Positions 9,469 through 17,569 of a stretch of DNA of 63,869 nucleotides are shown in pieces. Positions within the stretch are counted from its first letter, which is position 1; every line of letters begins with the position of its first letter. The stretch is from assembly GCA_014337915.1 (NCBI GenBank), contig QUBU01000017.1:1-63869 (forward strand), read 5' to 3'. Below the pieces are notes generated by a model. The model did no database searches and was not told the origin of the DNA. It saw only the letters and a program-made list of their open reading frames with translations. This DNA comes from Gammaproteobacteria bacterium. GTDB taxonomy: Bacteria > Pseudomonadota > Gammaproteobacteria > Steroidobacterales > GCA-2729495. Both the position numbers and the translations under genes were made by a program.

Positions 9469-10449
9469 ATGAACCATCCGACGCCGTTGCTGGCCCTGCG
9501 CGACCTGGTGGTGGAGTTCGACACCATGGCGGGCCGTGTACGGGCCGTGGACGGCGTGAGCCTCGACGTCTTCCCGGAGGAGAGCCTGGCTCTGGTGGGC
9601 GAGAGTGGCTGCGGCAAGACCGTCACCGCGCTGTCGATCCTGCGGCTGGTGCCGCAGCCGCCGGGCCGCATCGCCGGCGGCAGCATCCGCTTCGACGGCC
9701 GGGACCTGCTGGCCCTGCCGGAGAGCGGCATGCGCGCCGTGCGCGGGCGCGACATCGCCATGATCTTTCAGGAACCGATGACCGCGTTGAACCCGGTGTT
9801 CACCGTGGGCGCGCAGCTCGGCGACGTGATCCGCCGCCACCAGCGGCTGTCGCGGCGCGAGGCCCGGAAGGCGTCCCTCGCCCTGCTGGAACAGGTCGGG
9901 ATCCCGGAGCCCGGGCGGCGCATCGACGAGTACCCGCACCAGCTCTCCGGCGGCCAGCGCCAGCGGGTGATGATCGCCATGGCGCTGTCCTGCGGTCCGC
10001 GGCTGCTGGTGGCCGACGAGCCGACCACGGCGCTGGACGTGACCACGCAGGCGCAGGTGCTCGAGGAAATCCGCCGCCTGCAGGCCGAGTACCGCATGGC
10101 GATGATTCTCGTGACCCATGACCTCGGCATCGTCGCCGAGACCTGCACCCGCGCGGTGGTGATGTACTGCGGGCAGGTGGTGGAGGCGGCCACCACCGCC
10201 GCGCTGTTCTCGCGCCCGCATCACCCCTACACCGTGGGCCTGCTCGACTCCATCCCGCGCCTGCGCGAAACCCGGCTTGCCGAGCTGCCGGTGATTCCCG
10301 GGAGGGTACCTGATCCCCTGCAGCTGCCGGCCGGCTGCCGCTTTGCCGATCGCTGCCCGCGCGTCAGCGCTGAATGCCGGGTGGTGTCGCCGCCGCTGGT
10401 CGCGACAGCCGATGGCGGGCTCGTCGCCTGCTATCACCCGCATCCATGA
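9469..10449 (+). CDS. ABC peptide-type importer ATPase (DppD/OppD family)
   Basis: Cytoplasmic ATP-binding subunit, 326 residues. I use the ATG at 9469 ([13 protein letters not shown]); the open frame extends upstream into the permease gene but carries no family sequence there. It has Walker [14 protein letters not shown], signature LSGGQRQRV, Walker [13 protein letters not shown], and the switch His in VTHDLG. The C-terminal oligopeptide-type extension has [14 protein letters not shown], a cysteine block that binds an iron-sulfur cluster in some relatives. Its stop overlaps the ATG of the second ATPase (ATGA). Confidence 0.94.
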   Translation: MNHPTPLLALRDLVVEFDTMAGRVRAVDGVSLDVFPEESLALVGESGCGKTVTALSILRLVPQPPGRIAGGSIRFDGRDLLALPESGMRAVRGRDIAMIFQEPMTALNPVFTVGAQLGDVIRRHQRLSRREARKASLALLEQVGIPEPGRRIDEYPHQLSGGQRQRVMIAMALSCGPRLLVADEPTTALDVTTQAQVLEEIRRLQAEYRMAMILVTHDLGIVAETCTRAVVMYCGQVVEAATTAALFSRPHHPYTVGLLDSIPRLRETRLAELPVIPGRVPDPLQLPAGCRFADRCPRVSAECRVVSPPLVATADGGLVACYHPHP

Positions 10450-11444
10450 ACAGACCGCTGCTCGAAGTCCGTGAGCTGAGGAAGTACTTCCCGATCCGGG
10501 GTGGCCTGTTCCGTCGTGTGGTCGGCCAGGTGAAAGCGGTGGATGGCGTGAACCTGCAGCTCGTGGCCGGGCGCACGCTGGGGCTGGTGGGCGAGAGCGG
10601 CTGCGGGAAATCGACTCTTGGCCGGGCGATCCTGCGCCTGCAGGAGCCGACCTCGGGGCAGGTCATCCTCAGTGGCGAGGACATCACCGCGCTGCCGCGG
10701 CAGGCGCTGCTGGCGCAGCGGCGCCAGATGCAGATCATCTTCCAGGATCCCTATGCCTCGCTGAATCCGCGGCGCACCGTGGGCCAGGCCATACGTGAAC
10801 CGCTGGACGTGCACCGGATCGGCACGCTGGCCGAACGCCAGCAGCGGGTCACGGAGTTGCTCGACATCGTCGGCCTGCGCGACTCGGTCCGCGACCGCTA
10901 CCCGCACGAGTTCTCCGGTGGCCAGCGCCAGCGCGTCGGCATCGCCCGGGCGCTGGCGCTGAATCCGGCGCTGATCGTGGCCGACGAGCCGGTCTCGGCA
11001 CTCGATGTCTCGGTGCAGAGCCAAGTACTGAACCTGGTGGCTCGCCTGCAGCGCGAGCATGGCATCGCGTTCCTGTTCATCAGTCACGACCTGGCCGTGA
11101 TCCAGCATGTCAGCGACGAGGTGGCGGTCATGTACCTGGGGCGCATCGTCGAGCATGCGCCGGCTGCCAGCCTGTACCGCGAACCGCAGCATCCCTATAC
11201 CCAGGCGCTGCTTTCCGCCGTGCCGGTGCCCGATCCCGCACGCCGCCGCCAGCGCATCGTGCTCGCGGGTGATGTGCCCTCGCCGGCGAGGCCGCCGCCA
11301 GGCTGCGCCTTTCATCCGCGCTGCCCACGCGCCCGTGACCGCTGTCGCCAGGAACGGCCGGAACTGGCCAGCACGGCCGGCGCGCCCGCTGGCACACGCG
11401 TCGCCTGCCACTTTCCGGGAACCGAGGATAGGGAGACAGATTGA
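10446..11444 (+). CDS. ABC peptide-type importer ATPase (DppF/OppF family)
   Basis: Second ATPase of the importer, 332 residues. It has Walker [16 protein letters not shown], the family phrase [14 protein letters not shown], signature [10 protein letters not shown], Walker [13 protein letters not shown], the H-loop ISHDLAV, and a C-terminal Cys block ([14 protein letters not shown]). The last residues (EDRETD) and the stop codon are encoded by the outer edge of a long inverted repeat that starts at 11426, so the repeat appears to have replaced the native end of the gene. It is the last gene of the five-gene importer operon. Confidence 0.94.
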   Translation: MNRPLLEVRELRKYFPIRGGLFRRVVGQVKAVDGVNLQLVAGRTLGLVGESGCGKSTLGRAILRLQEPTSGQVILSGEDITALPRQALLAQRRQMQIIFQDPYASLNPRRTVGQAIREPLDVHRIGTLAERQQRVTELLDIVGLRDSVRDRYPHEFSGGQRQRVGIARALALNPALIVADEPVSALDVSVQSQVLNLVARLQREHGIAFLFISHDLAVIQHVSDEVAVMYLGRIVEHAPAASLYREPQHPYTQALLSAVPVPDPARRRQRIVLAGDVPSPARPPPGCAFHPRCPRARDRCRQERPELASTAGAPAGTRVACHFPGTEDRETD

Positions 11445-11545
11445 GATAGGGGGACAGTGAGATAGGGGGACAGTTTACTTATCTCCGCTTTGTCAAAAGC
11501 GGAGATAAGTAAACTGTCCCCCTATCTCAATCTGTCTCCCTATCC
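11426..11545. repeat. Long REP-like inverted repeat, locus 1
   Basis: Left arm 11426-11490, loop TGTCAA at 11491-11496, right arm 11497-11545. The right arm is 49 bases, and its reverse complement matches the left arm exactly except that the left arm carries an extra 16-base tandem copy of TGAGATAGGGGGACAG. The core GGGGGACAGTTTACTTA recurs, with other flanks, at 37.15-37.29 kb. The element fills the gap between the last ATPase and the metalloprotease gene, supplies the ATPase stop codon, and ends 10 bases before the next ATG. As RNA it would form a very stable hairpin, but neither arm is followed by a T-run. Confidence 0.93.
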
Positions 11546-11555
11546 TCCCGCTATC

Positions 11556-12299
11556 ATGCCTCCTGTTCTGGGATACGAACTGCGGCTGTCGGCTCGCCGG
11601 CGCACGTTGTCGCTGGAGGTGCATCGTGACCTGCGGATCGTTGTCCGGGCGCCAGCGAGGGTAGATCGCAGCTTCATCGACGCCTGGGTCGCGGAGCGCG
11701 GGCAGTGGATCGACCGCCAGGTCGAGCGCTTCCGGCGCCTGGGTCGGGAGCAGCCAGTAGCGGTCCGTTACGTCACTGGTGACAGGCTGCGATTCCTTGG
11801 CAGGGACTACCGTCTCGAGGTGACCGCAGCCCCGCGTCCACTCGTCCGGCTGGAGGGCGATACGCTGCACGTCGCCTTGCGCTTCGGCCGCGGCGAAATG
11901 GGTGGCGAACCCGTGAGGCGTGCCCTGGAGCGCTGGTACCGCGAGCGTGCTGCCGTCATCTTCGCCGAGCTGCTCGACCGCCACCTGCCATGGTTTGCCG
12001 GACGCGGCCATGCGCGACCGGTCCTGACTATCCGCCGCATGCGGAGCCGCTGGGGCAGCCTGTCGGGGCCTGGCCGCGAAGCGGGCTGGCTCGATCCGCA
12101 AGTCCGGGCGGCACGGCGCATGACGCTGAACCTTGCACTGGTACACGCGGCACCCGAGTGCATCGAGTACGTCGTGGTCCACGAGCTCTGTCATCTGGAG
12201 CACCGTGGCCATGGCCCCGCCTTTCACCGGCTCATGGACCAGCGGCTTCCCGACTGGCACGAGCGCCGGCGGCGGCTGGAGCAGCCACAACCGCCCTGA
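11556..12299 (+). CDS. YgjP-like zinc metallopeptidase family protein (DUF45/SprT-like)
   Basis: Predicted cytoplasmic zinc-dependent peptidase-like protein of unknown physiological role, 247 residues. The C-terminal half contains VVHELCHLEHRGHGPAFHRL, where HExxH (about residues 209-213) plus the downstream His give a gluzincin-like metal site. The preceding IRRMRSRWGSLS segment is also conserved in the YgjP/DUF45 family. I start at the ATG at 11556; the frame opens earlier, but those 22 codons are entirely repeat-derived. Transcription may read through the hairpin from the ABC operon or begin in the short gap. Confidence 0.88.
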   Translation: MPPVLGYELRLSARRRTLSLEVHRDLRIVVRAPARVDRSFIDAWVAERGQWIDRQVERFRRLGREQPVAVRYVTGDRLRFLGRDYRLEVTAAPRPLVRLEGDTLHVALRFGRGEMGGEPVRRALERWYRERAAVIFAELLDRHLPWFAGRGHARPVLTIRRMRSRWGSLSGPGREAGWLDPQVRAARRMTLNLALVHAAPECIEYVVVHELCHLEHRGHGPAFHRLMDQRLPDWHERRRRLEQPQPP

Positions 12300-12483
12300 T
12301 GTTGCCAGGTTCACCGGCGTGGCACATTTTTCTAAAAAACAGAATATCGCAGACTATTTATTGCATTTGTCAGATTAATTGCCGTCGTCCAGAATGGCCT
12401 GGCGCTGGCGGAACGAGCCGCGCCCGCGCAGAGTTGGATCCACATCGCGGCCTGCGGCCGCGACCACGAGAAGGAGCAGGACG
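12300..12483. other. Intergenic region with AT-rich patch upstream of catalase
   Basis: Bases about 12325-12380 are AT-rich (runs of T and A around 12328-12340 and ACTATTTATTGCAT) and presumably hold the catalase promoter. No convincing OxyR-type tetranucleotide array was found by eye. The catalase ribosome-binding site GAGAAGGAG lies just before the ATG at 12484. Confidence 0.5.
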
Positions 12484-13932
12484 ATGGGCAAGAAGCTGAC
12501 CACCAACGCCGGTTGCCCGGTGACCGACAACCAGAACGTGCTGACTGCCGGCCCGCGCGGGCCTCAGCTGCTGCAGGACGTGTGGTTCCTGGAGAAGCTG
12601 GCGCATTTCGACCGGGAGGTGATCCCGGAGCGGCGCATGCACGCCAAGGGCTCCGGCGCCTACGGCACGTTTACCGTGACCCACGACATCAGCCGCTACA
12701 CCAGGGCGAAGATCTTCTCCAAGGTCGGCAAGAAGACCGAACTGTTCGCACGCTTCACCACGGTGGCGGGCGAGCGCGGTGCAGCTGATGCCGAGCGCGA
12801 CATCCGCGGCTTCGCGGTGAAGTTCTATACAGAGGAGGGCAACTGGGACCTCGTCGGCAACAACACGCCGGTGTTCTTTCTGCGTGATCCGCTGAAGTTC
12901 CCCGACCTGAATCACGCGGTGAAGCGCGATCCGCGTACCAACATGCGCAGCGCGAGGAACAACTGGGACTTCTGGACTTCGCTGCCCGAGGCCCTGCACC
13001 AGGTCACCATCGTGATGAGCGACCGGGGCATCCCGGCAACCTACCGGCACATGCATGGCTTCGGCAGCCATACCTTCAGCCTGATCAACGCAAAGGGCGA
13101 GCGCCACTGGGTGAAGTTCCACCTCAGGAGCCAGCAGGGCATCCGCAACCTGACCGATGCCGAGGCAGAGGCGATGATTGGCAGGGACCGCGAGAGCCAC
13201 CAGCGCGATCTCTACGAGAGCCTGGAAAAGGGTGACTTCCCCAAGTGGACCATGCAAGTACAGGTCATGCCCGAGGCCGACGCGGCGCAGCTGCCGTACA
13301 ACCCCTTCGACCTGACCAAGGTCTGGCCGCACAAGGACTATCCGCTGATCGACGTCGGTGTCATGGAGCTGAACCGCAACCCGGAGAATTTCTTCGCGGA
13401 AGTGGAACAGTCGGCATTCAACCCGGCGAACATCGTGCCGGGCATCGGCTTCTCGCCGGACCGCATGCTCCAGGGGCGGCTGTTCTCCTACGGGGATGCG
13501 CAGCGCTATCGGCTCGGTGTGAACCATCACCTGATCCCGGTCAATGCGCCGCGCTGCCCGGTGCACAGCTACCACCGCGATGGCGCGATGCGGGTGGACG
13601 GCAACCATGGCAGCACGCTGGGCTACGAGCCGAACAGCTACGGCGAGTGGCAGCAGCAGCCGGACTTTCGCGAGCCGCCGCTGGCGCTCAACGGCGCGGC
13701 GGACCACTGGAACCACCGCGAGGACAGCGACTACTACTCGCAGCCCGGTGCACTGTTCCGCCTCATGACCGCCGCCCAGAAGCAGGCGCTGTTCGACAAC
13801 ACCGCCCGCTCGATTGGCCCGGCGCCACGGGAGATCCAGCTGCGCCACATCGGCAACTGCCTGAAGGCTGACAGGGCCTATGGTGAAGGCGTGGCACGGG
13901 CGCTCGGCATTCCCGTGGACAGCCTGAAGTAG
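12484..13932 (+). CDS. katA: Monofunctional heme catalase (clade 3 type)
   Basis: Dismutates hydrogen peroxide to water and oxygen; 482 residues, the small-subunit size. The start [13 protein letters not shown] is preceded by an AGAAGGAG ribosome-binding site. The catalytic His is at residue 53 in [14 protein letters not shown], the distal Asn lies in the [12 protein letters not shown] region, and the proximal heme-ligand Tyr is in [19 protein letters not shown]-binding residues typical of small catalases are plausible around the HRDG and PVHSY segments. It is monocistronic: an AT-rich promoter region precedes it and a strong terminator follows 27 bases after the stop. Confidence 0.96.
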   Translation: MGKKLTTNAGCPVTDNQNVLTAGPRGPQLLQDVWFLEKLAHFDREVIPERRMHAKGSGAYGTFTVTHDISRYTRAKIFSKVGKKTELFARFTTVAGERGAADAERDIRGFAVKFYTEEGNWDLVGNNTPVFFLRDPLKFPDLNHAVKRDPRTNMRSARNNWDFWTSLPEALHQVTIVMSDRGIPATYRHMHGFGSHTFSLINAKGERHWVKFHLRSQQGIRNLTDAEAEAMIGRDRESHQRDLYESLEKGDFPKWTMQVQVMPEADAAQLPYNPFDLTKVWPHKDYPLIDVGVMELNRNPENFFAEVEQSAFNPANIVPGIGFSPDRMLQGRLFSYGDAQRYRLGVNHHLIPVNAPRCPVHSYHRDGAMRVDGNHGSTLGYEPNSYGEWQQQPDFREPPLALNGAADHWNHREDSDYYSQPGALFRLMTAAQKQALFDNTARSIGPAPREIQLRHIGNCLKADRAYGEGVARALGIPVDSLK

Positions 13933-13959
13933 CCGATACCTGCCTGCGACAACCAGGCC

Positions 13960-13993
13960 AGAAGCCCCGCCCCGGCGGGGCTTCTGCTTTTTT
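13960..13993 (+). terminator. Rho-independent terminator after catalase
   Basis: Perfect 11-base stem AGAAGCCCCGC / GCGGGGCTTCT (13960-13970 and 13975-13985) with a CCCG loop, then GC and six T residues at 13988-13993. It is placed directly after the catalase stop and reads in the same direction. Confidence 0.95.
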
Positions 13994-14073
13994 CTGGCCA
14001 CGCTACACTGCGGCCGATGTGCGGGCGGCGCCGGTGGCAGCCGGCAACCCGATGTCCAGCCACGAGGGTCAGC

Positions 14074-14694
14074 ATGACCAGTTGCCGTCTGCTCCTGCTT
14101 GCGATCGCTGCCGTCGTCCTCGGCGCCTGTGGTGGAGGGAGTCCGGCGCCGGCAACTGGCGACGGCGCGGATTCCAGGCCCACCGCGTCAGCGAGCGTGG
14201 CGGGCATCAGCGCCCGTGCCCTGCTCGAACAGGCGCTGACCGAAGCGCGAGCCTGGCAGCCGGATGCCGAGCTGGTGGCGGTGTCGACCAGTTTCGCGGC
14301 CGGGCCGCGGCACACTTTCTGGTTCTACGACGTGCAATCCCCCTCGCAGGGGCGCTGCACGCGCATCCGTGCGCTGGAGAACGGCACCATCGAGAACGTC
14401 GGCACCGGTGGAGCCTGTGTGCTCATGCAGCCCCTGTCCGGGGAGTTCATCGACAGCCCGGAAGCCTGGCGGACCGCGCGCGCGGCTGGGCTTATCCCGG
14501 GAGGTCCAATGCAGTTCGCACTTCGTTATCAGCGCGATGCTGCACTGCCTGCGCCACAGGCCTGCTGGCTGTTGTCGTCCGACGCTGACCGTGATGCGGC
14601 AACCGGCGCGACCCGCAGCTGGTGCGTGGATCCGGCCAGCGGGCAGTTCGTTGCCCGGCTGTCGGGCAAGGAACGCAGCGCCGCTGCACCTTGA
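14074..14694 (+). CDS. Putative lipoprotein of unknown function (paralogue of the 42.1-kb gene)
   Basis: 206 residues. The N-terminus MTSCRLLLLAIAAVVLGAC is a lipoprotein signal with Cys in a LGAC lipobox, followed by a Gly/Ser/Pro-rich linker. The globular part starts at ISARALLEQALTEAR and contains GPRHTFWFYDVQS, CTRIRALENG, two further Cys residues (in CVLM and CWLL) and ends WCVDPASGQFVARLSGK. I do not recognise the family. A gene on the other strand at 42146-42790 shares the same blocks throughout at roughly half identity, so this is a real, duplicated family. It lies 95 bases upstream of an exported CbiX-like gene. Confidence 0.8.
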   Translation: MTSCRLLLLAIAAVVLGACGGGSPAPATGDGADSRPTASASVAGISARALLEQALTEARAWQPDAELVAVSTSFAAGPRHTFWFYDVQSPSQGRCTRIRALENGTIENVGTGGACVLMQPLSGEFIDSPEAWRTARAAGLIPGGPMQFALRYQRDAALPAPQACWLLSSDADRDAATGATRSWCVDPASGQFVARLSGKERSAAAP

Positions 14695-14789
14695 CGCTGG
14701 CCTGCAGCAGTGCACGCCTGGGGCATGTTACTGGTCGGCGCACTGTGGTAATGATGGCCGCGGATTCCAAACCACAGGACGCCAACGCA

Positions 14790-15836
14790 ATGCCCGCAGC
14801 CACCCATCGTCGCGCGACTCTCGCCCTGGTCCTCGCATCCAGCCTCGCAGCCGCGATGGCAGCGCCGCCAGCCGGCGCCGAGGACCACTCTGACCATCAG
14901 GGCCACGAAGCCCATGCGATGAGCGCCCAGGACCTGGCAACGCTGCGCAGCAAGGTGCCGCTCTATCGCAGTTTCACCGACCAGCAGATCAACGAAAGCA
15001 TGGGCCGCATGCACGACACCGAGGACTACCTGAGTCCGGCCGGACTGCGCGGCGAGATCGGCGTGCTCGCCCTCGGCCACGGCTATGGCGACCAGGGCAA
15101 CGCGCAGTTCGAGGCCGGCTTCGCCGAAGTGGCGAAGGCCAGGCCGACTGCCGCGGCACTGGGTATGGCCATGATGGGGTCGGCCCATATCCAGCGCGCC
15201 ACAGATGCGCTCGAGGCCGCCGGCGCGAAGACCATCGTCGTGGTGCCGACCGAGATCGGCCAGCGCACGGATCTGACGCGGCAGTGGCTCTACATTCTCG
15301 GCCTCGAGGAGCACTCGGCCTACCTGGACGTCCCGCGCCTGAAGACGCAGGCCCGGTTGGTCATGGCGTCCGGACCCACCGCCAGCAGCGTGGTCAGCGA
15401 CATCCTCGCCGCGAACCTGCGGACGATCAGCCGTGACCCCGCGCATGAAGTCGCCGTGATCATCGCCCATGGCCCGGCCGACGAGCAGGAGAACGCGGCC
15501 GAGCTGGCGGACCTCGAGCGCCATGCCGCCGCCGTCAGGAAGACCCTCGGCCTGGCCGGTGCCTGGGCCGCCACGCTGCAGGACGATGCACCGGCGGCTT
15601 TGCGCGAGGCCAACGTCAGGCGCGTGCGCGACCACATTACCGCGGAAACCGCCGCCGGCCGGCGCGTGCTGGTATCACCGCTGCTCATCACCGGCCGCGG
15701 CTATGTCTCGAAGAAGATCCACAAGGACCTCGAGGGGCTGAAGGTCGAGATCGTGGATGTCGGGTTGGCCGAGAGCCCGCTGTTCAGCAAATGGGTGGCC
15801 TCGACGGTGGAGGCAGCCGCCGCCTCGGGCAAATAA
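14790..15836 (+). CDS. Exported CbiX/sirohydrochlorin-chelatase-like protein
   Basis: 348 residues. The chosen start gives MPAATHRRATLALVLASSLA and an Ala-rich signal peptide ending near PPAGAEDHSDHQGHEAH, so the product is predicted periplasmic; starts at 14751/14754 would lengthen the n-region. The mature part resembles the two-domain CbiX fold: GVLALGHGYGDQGN in the first half, VAVIIAHGPADEQENAAEL in the second, and a final SPLLITGRGYVSKKI block. The His-rich mature N-terminus could bind metal. True chelatases are cytoplasmic and have a metal-ligand His where this has GRGY, so catalysis is doubtful. A metal-binding or metal-delivery role is an inference. Confidence 0.7.
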   Translation: MPAATHRRATLALVLASSLAAAMAAPPAGAEDHSDHQGHEAHAMSAQDLATLRSKVPLYRSFTDQQINESMGRMHDTEDYLSPAGLRGEIGVLALGHGYGDQGNAQFEAGFAEVAKARPTAAALGMAMMGSAHIQRATDALEAAGAKTIVVVPTEIGQRTDLTRQWLYILGLEEHSAYLDVPRLKTQARLVMASGPTASSVVSDILAANLRTISRDPAHEVAVIIAHGPADEQENAAELADLERHAAAVRKTLGLAGAWAATLQDDAPAALREANVRRVRDHITAETAAGRRVLVSPLLITGRGYVSKKIHKDLEGLKVEIVDVGLAESPLFSKWVASTVEAAAASGK

Positions 15837-15880
15837 TTAGCAGCGGGAGTTACCGGAGCTGGTGCAGCAACGCTGGACCA

Positions 15881-16306
15881 CTAACCGCTGCGGGCGCGCC
15901 ACTCCAGCCATTCGAAAACCGCCATCCCGGCCAGCATCGCGGCGATGAACGGCGCTGCCGCGCCGGGAGCCAGCCCGATGGCGACGACTGCGGGCCCCGG
16001 GCAGAAGCCGGCCAGCCCCCAGCCGACGCCGAACACGAGGCTGCCCAGCACCAGCCGCTGGTCGATGGCGCGCGCCGTGGGCAGTGCCAGCGGAACGCCA
16101 GTGAGCGCCTGCGTCCGCCGGCGCGCCCAGGCGAAGGCTGGCAACGCTGCGGCGACGGCGCCTGCCATGACGAAGGCCAGCGACGGATCCCAGGCTCCGG
16201 TGACATCCAGGAAGGCGAGCACCTTCGCGGGGTTCGCCATGCCCGACAGCAGCAGGCCCAATCCGAACAGCAGGCCCGCCAGCAGCGCAGCAGCCAGGCG
16301 GATCAC
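15881..16306 (-). CDS. YeeE/YedE-type membrane protein, second half-protein (DUF6691-like)
   Basis: 141-residue inner-membrane protein of the sulfur-transport-associated YeeE/YedE superfamily. Four hydrophobic helices are visible, with [23 protein letters not shown] near the start (the GLxxSGM...PxKVxxFLD pattern) and [18 protein letters not shown] containing the conserved Cys in GFCPGP. Its ATG overlaps the stop of the upstream partner (ATGA). The pair equals two halves of a full-length transporter; relatives move thiosulfate or other reduced sulfur species, but the substrate here is not known. Confidence 0.88.
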   Translation of the reverse strand: MIRLAAALLAGLLFGLGLLLSGMANPAKVLAFLDVTGAWDPSLAFVMAGAVAAALPAFAWARRRTQALTGVPLALPTARAIDQRLVLGSLVFGVGWGLAGFCPGPAVVAIGLAPGAAAPFIAAMLAGMAVFEWLEWRARSG

Positions 16307-16740
16307 GAGCCAGCCCCCAGTTGCCGGGCAATGAATACGGTGGCAACGCCTGCCGCGATGAACAGGATCGTCGCAGCCAGTGAGCGTGGTGACAGCCGTG
16401 CCAGGCCACAGACGCCATGACCGCTGGTGCAGCCTCCGCCATAGCGGGTACCGAGCCCGACCAGCAGGCCGGCGGCCACCAGCGTCATGGGCCCGGCATC
16501 GATCCGCGGCAGGGGCAGCGGGGCGAACGCGGCCCAGGCGAGCGGAGCGGCGAGTAGCCCGGCGAGGAAGGCCAGCCGCCAGCCGGTGTCGCCCGGCCGG
16601 GGGCGGAACAGGCCGCCGAGGATGCCGCTGATCCCGGCGATCCGGCCGTCGACAACGATGAGGATTGCAGCGGCCAGGCCGATCAGCAGGCCTCCTATGA
16701 GTGAGGCCCAGGGCGTGAAAGCTTGCCAGTCGATGCTCAT
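16303..16740 (-). CDS. YeeE/YedE-type membrane protein, first half-protein
   Basis: 145-residue membrane protein, the other half of the pair. It has a [24 protein letters not shown] helix region and the diagnostic block [20 protein letters not shown], where two Cys line the presumed sulfur path, followed by [14 protein letters not shown]. It is coupled to the next gene by ATGA. The AT-rich stretch upstream (16838-16918) probably carries the promoter. Confidence 0.9.
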   Translation of the reverse strand: MSIDWQAFTPWASLIGGLLIGLAAAILIVVDGRIAGISGILGGLFRPRPGDTGWRLAFLAGLLAAPLAWAAFAPLPLPRIDAGPMTLVAAGLLVGLGTRYGGGCTSGHGVCGLARLSPRSLAATILFIAAGVATVFIARQLGAGS

Positions 16741-16898
16741 GATCCGGGACTATACGCGGGCGCCGGCTGGTGCCGATCGTGGCAGGTCGTGGCCGGGATC
16801 CGGGGGATTCAGTGATCCTAGAGCAGCAGGTTTCACAGGACTGTCAATATTGATAACCGAATGTTTATTAATCGATTTTTTGACTGTCTATTTAACTG
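16741..16898. other. AT-rich intergenic region upstream of the YeeE/YedE pair
   Basis: Bases about 16838-16916 are AT-rich in a GC-rich setting and contain the perfect 10-base palindrome TCAATATTGA (16844-16853) and three TGTC words. It lies upstream of the minus-strand YeeE/YedE operon and downstream of the GNAT gene, so it is most likely promoter or operator DNA. No gene is seen here. Confidence 0.5.
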
Positions 16899-17444
16899 TC
16901 AAGTACTGCTAATTATGGCCTGCCGCTTCAGGATGAACTCCAGGTCGCGATGCTCGCCGACCGGAAACAGATACTCCCCGACGCGCCGGAAACCGTGGCG
17001 GGCGTACAGGCGCTGGGCACCGAAGTTCTCCGACCACACGCCAATGTACAGCGGCTCGTGGCCCGCAGCTTCGAGCCAGGTGAGTGCGGTTTCGAGCAGC
17101 CTGGTCCCCAGGCCCCGGCGCTGGTAGCCGCCGCGCAGGTAGAGCTGGCGCAGCTCGCCCGCGCGCGGTTCGCGCCCGGCGACCGGCAGCTTGCAGGGTC
17201 CGGCGACCGCATAGCCGGCCACCGCGCCATCCGCGGCCAGCACGACCCAGGTGGCCAGCTCCGGATCGGCCAACGTCTGTTGCCAGGACTCCGCGGTGTG
17301 CGCCGAGGCGAGGAACGCGGCAAGATCCTCGGGCCGGTAGAGGTGCCCGAAGGTCTCGATGAAGCATTCGCGGCCGGCCTGCACCAGCAGGCTGCCATCA
17401 GCGGTCGTTGCGCGCCGCGGTTCCAGGATCGCAGGTTCATCCAT
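16899..17444 (-). CDS. GNAT family N-acetyltransferase
   Basis: Cytoplasmic acetyl-CoA-dependent acetyltransferase of unknown substrate, 181 residues. The ATG at 17444 (MDEPAILEPRRAT) is favoured, because the preceding in-frame residues are Arg/Pro-rich and unlike the family. Motif A, binding the CoA pyrophosphate, is ELRQLYLRGGYQRRGLGTRL (Q/RxxGxG/A), followed by PLYIGVWSENFGAQRLYARH, the usual N-terminal-Asn/Tyr motif B region. Its 5' end is about 50 bases from the promoter of the divergent MFS gene, so the two may share control. Confidence 0.88.
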   Translation of the reverse strand: MDEPAILEPRRATTADGSLLVQAGRECFIETFGHLYRPEDLAAFLASAHTAESWQQTLADPELATWVVLAADGAVAGYAVAGPCKLPVAGREPRAGELRQLYLRGGYQRRGLGTRLLETALTWLEAAGHEPLYIGVWSENFGAQRLYARHGFRRVGEYLFPVGEHRDLEFILKRQAIISST

Positions 17445-17495
17445 GGGCAGGCATTCTAGGCGGCGGGGGCGGCCGTCTGCCGCGGGGGCACTCAA

Positions 17496-17524
17496 TTGTC
17501 ATATCAACATGACATTTGTATGAT
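17496..17524 (+). promoter_or_regulatory. Sigma70-type promoter with overlapping palindromic operator
   Basis: -35 TTGTCA (17496-17501), exactly 17 bases, then -10 TATGAT (17519-17524). Overlapping the -35 and spacer is an inverted repeat TGTCAT-N6-ATGACA at 17497-17514. The position is typical of a repressor operator. The MFS transporter ATG is 46 bases downstream of the -10. No obvious cognate regulator is encoded next door. Confidence 0.8.
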
Positions 17525-17569
17525 CCGGCGACCGCCGCCCGCCAACTGGCACCGAGGTCAGCAGCCACC

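Noticed and set aside
16844-16853. TCAATATTGA as an FNR site
   Set aside because: FNR needs TTGAT-N4-ATCAA; this palindrome has the half sites fused and does not fit.
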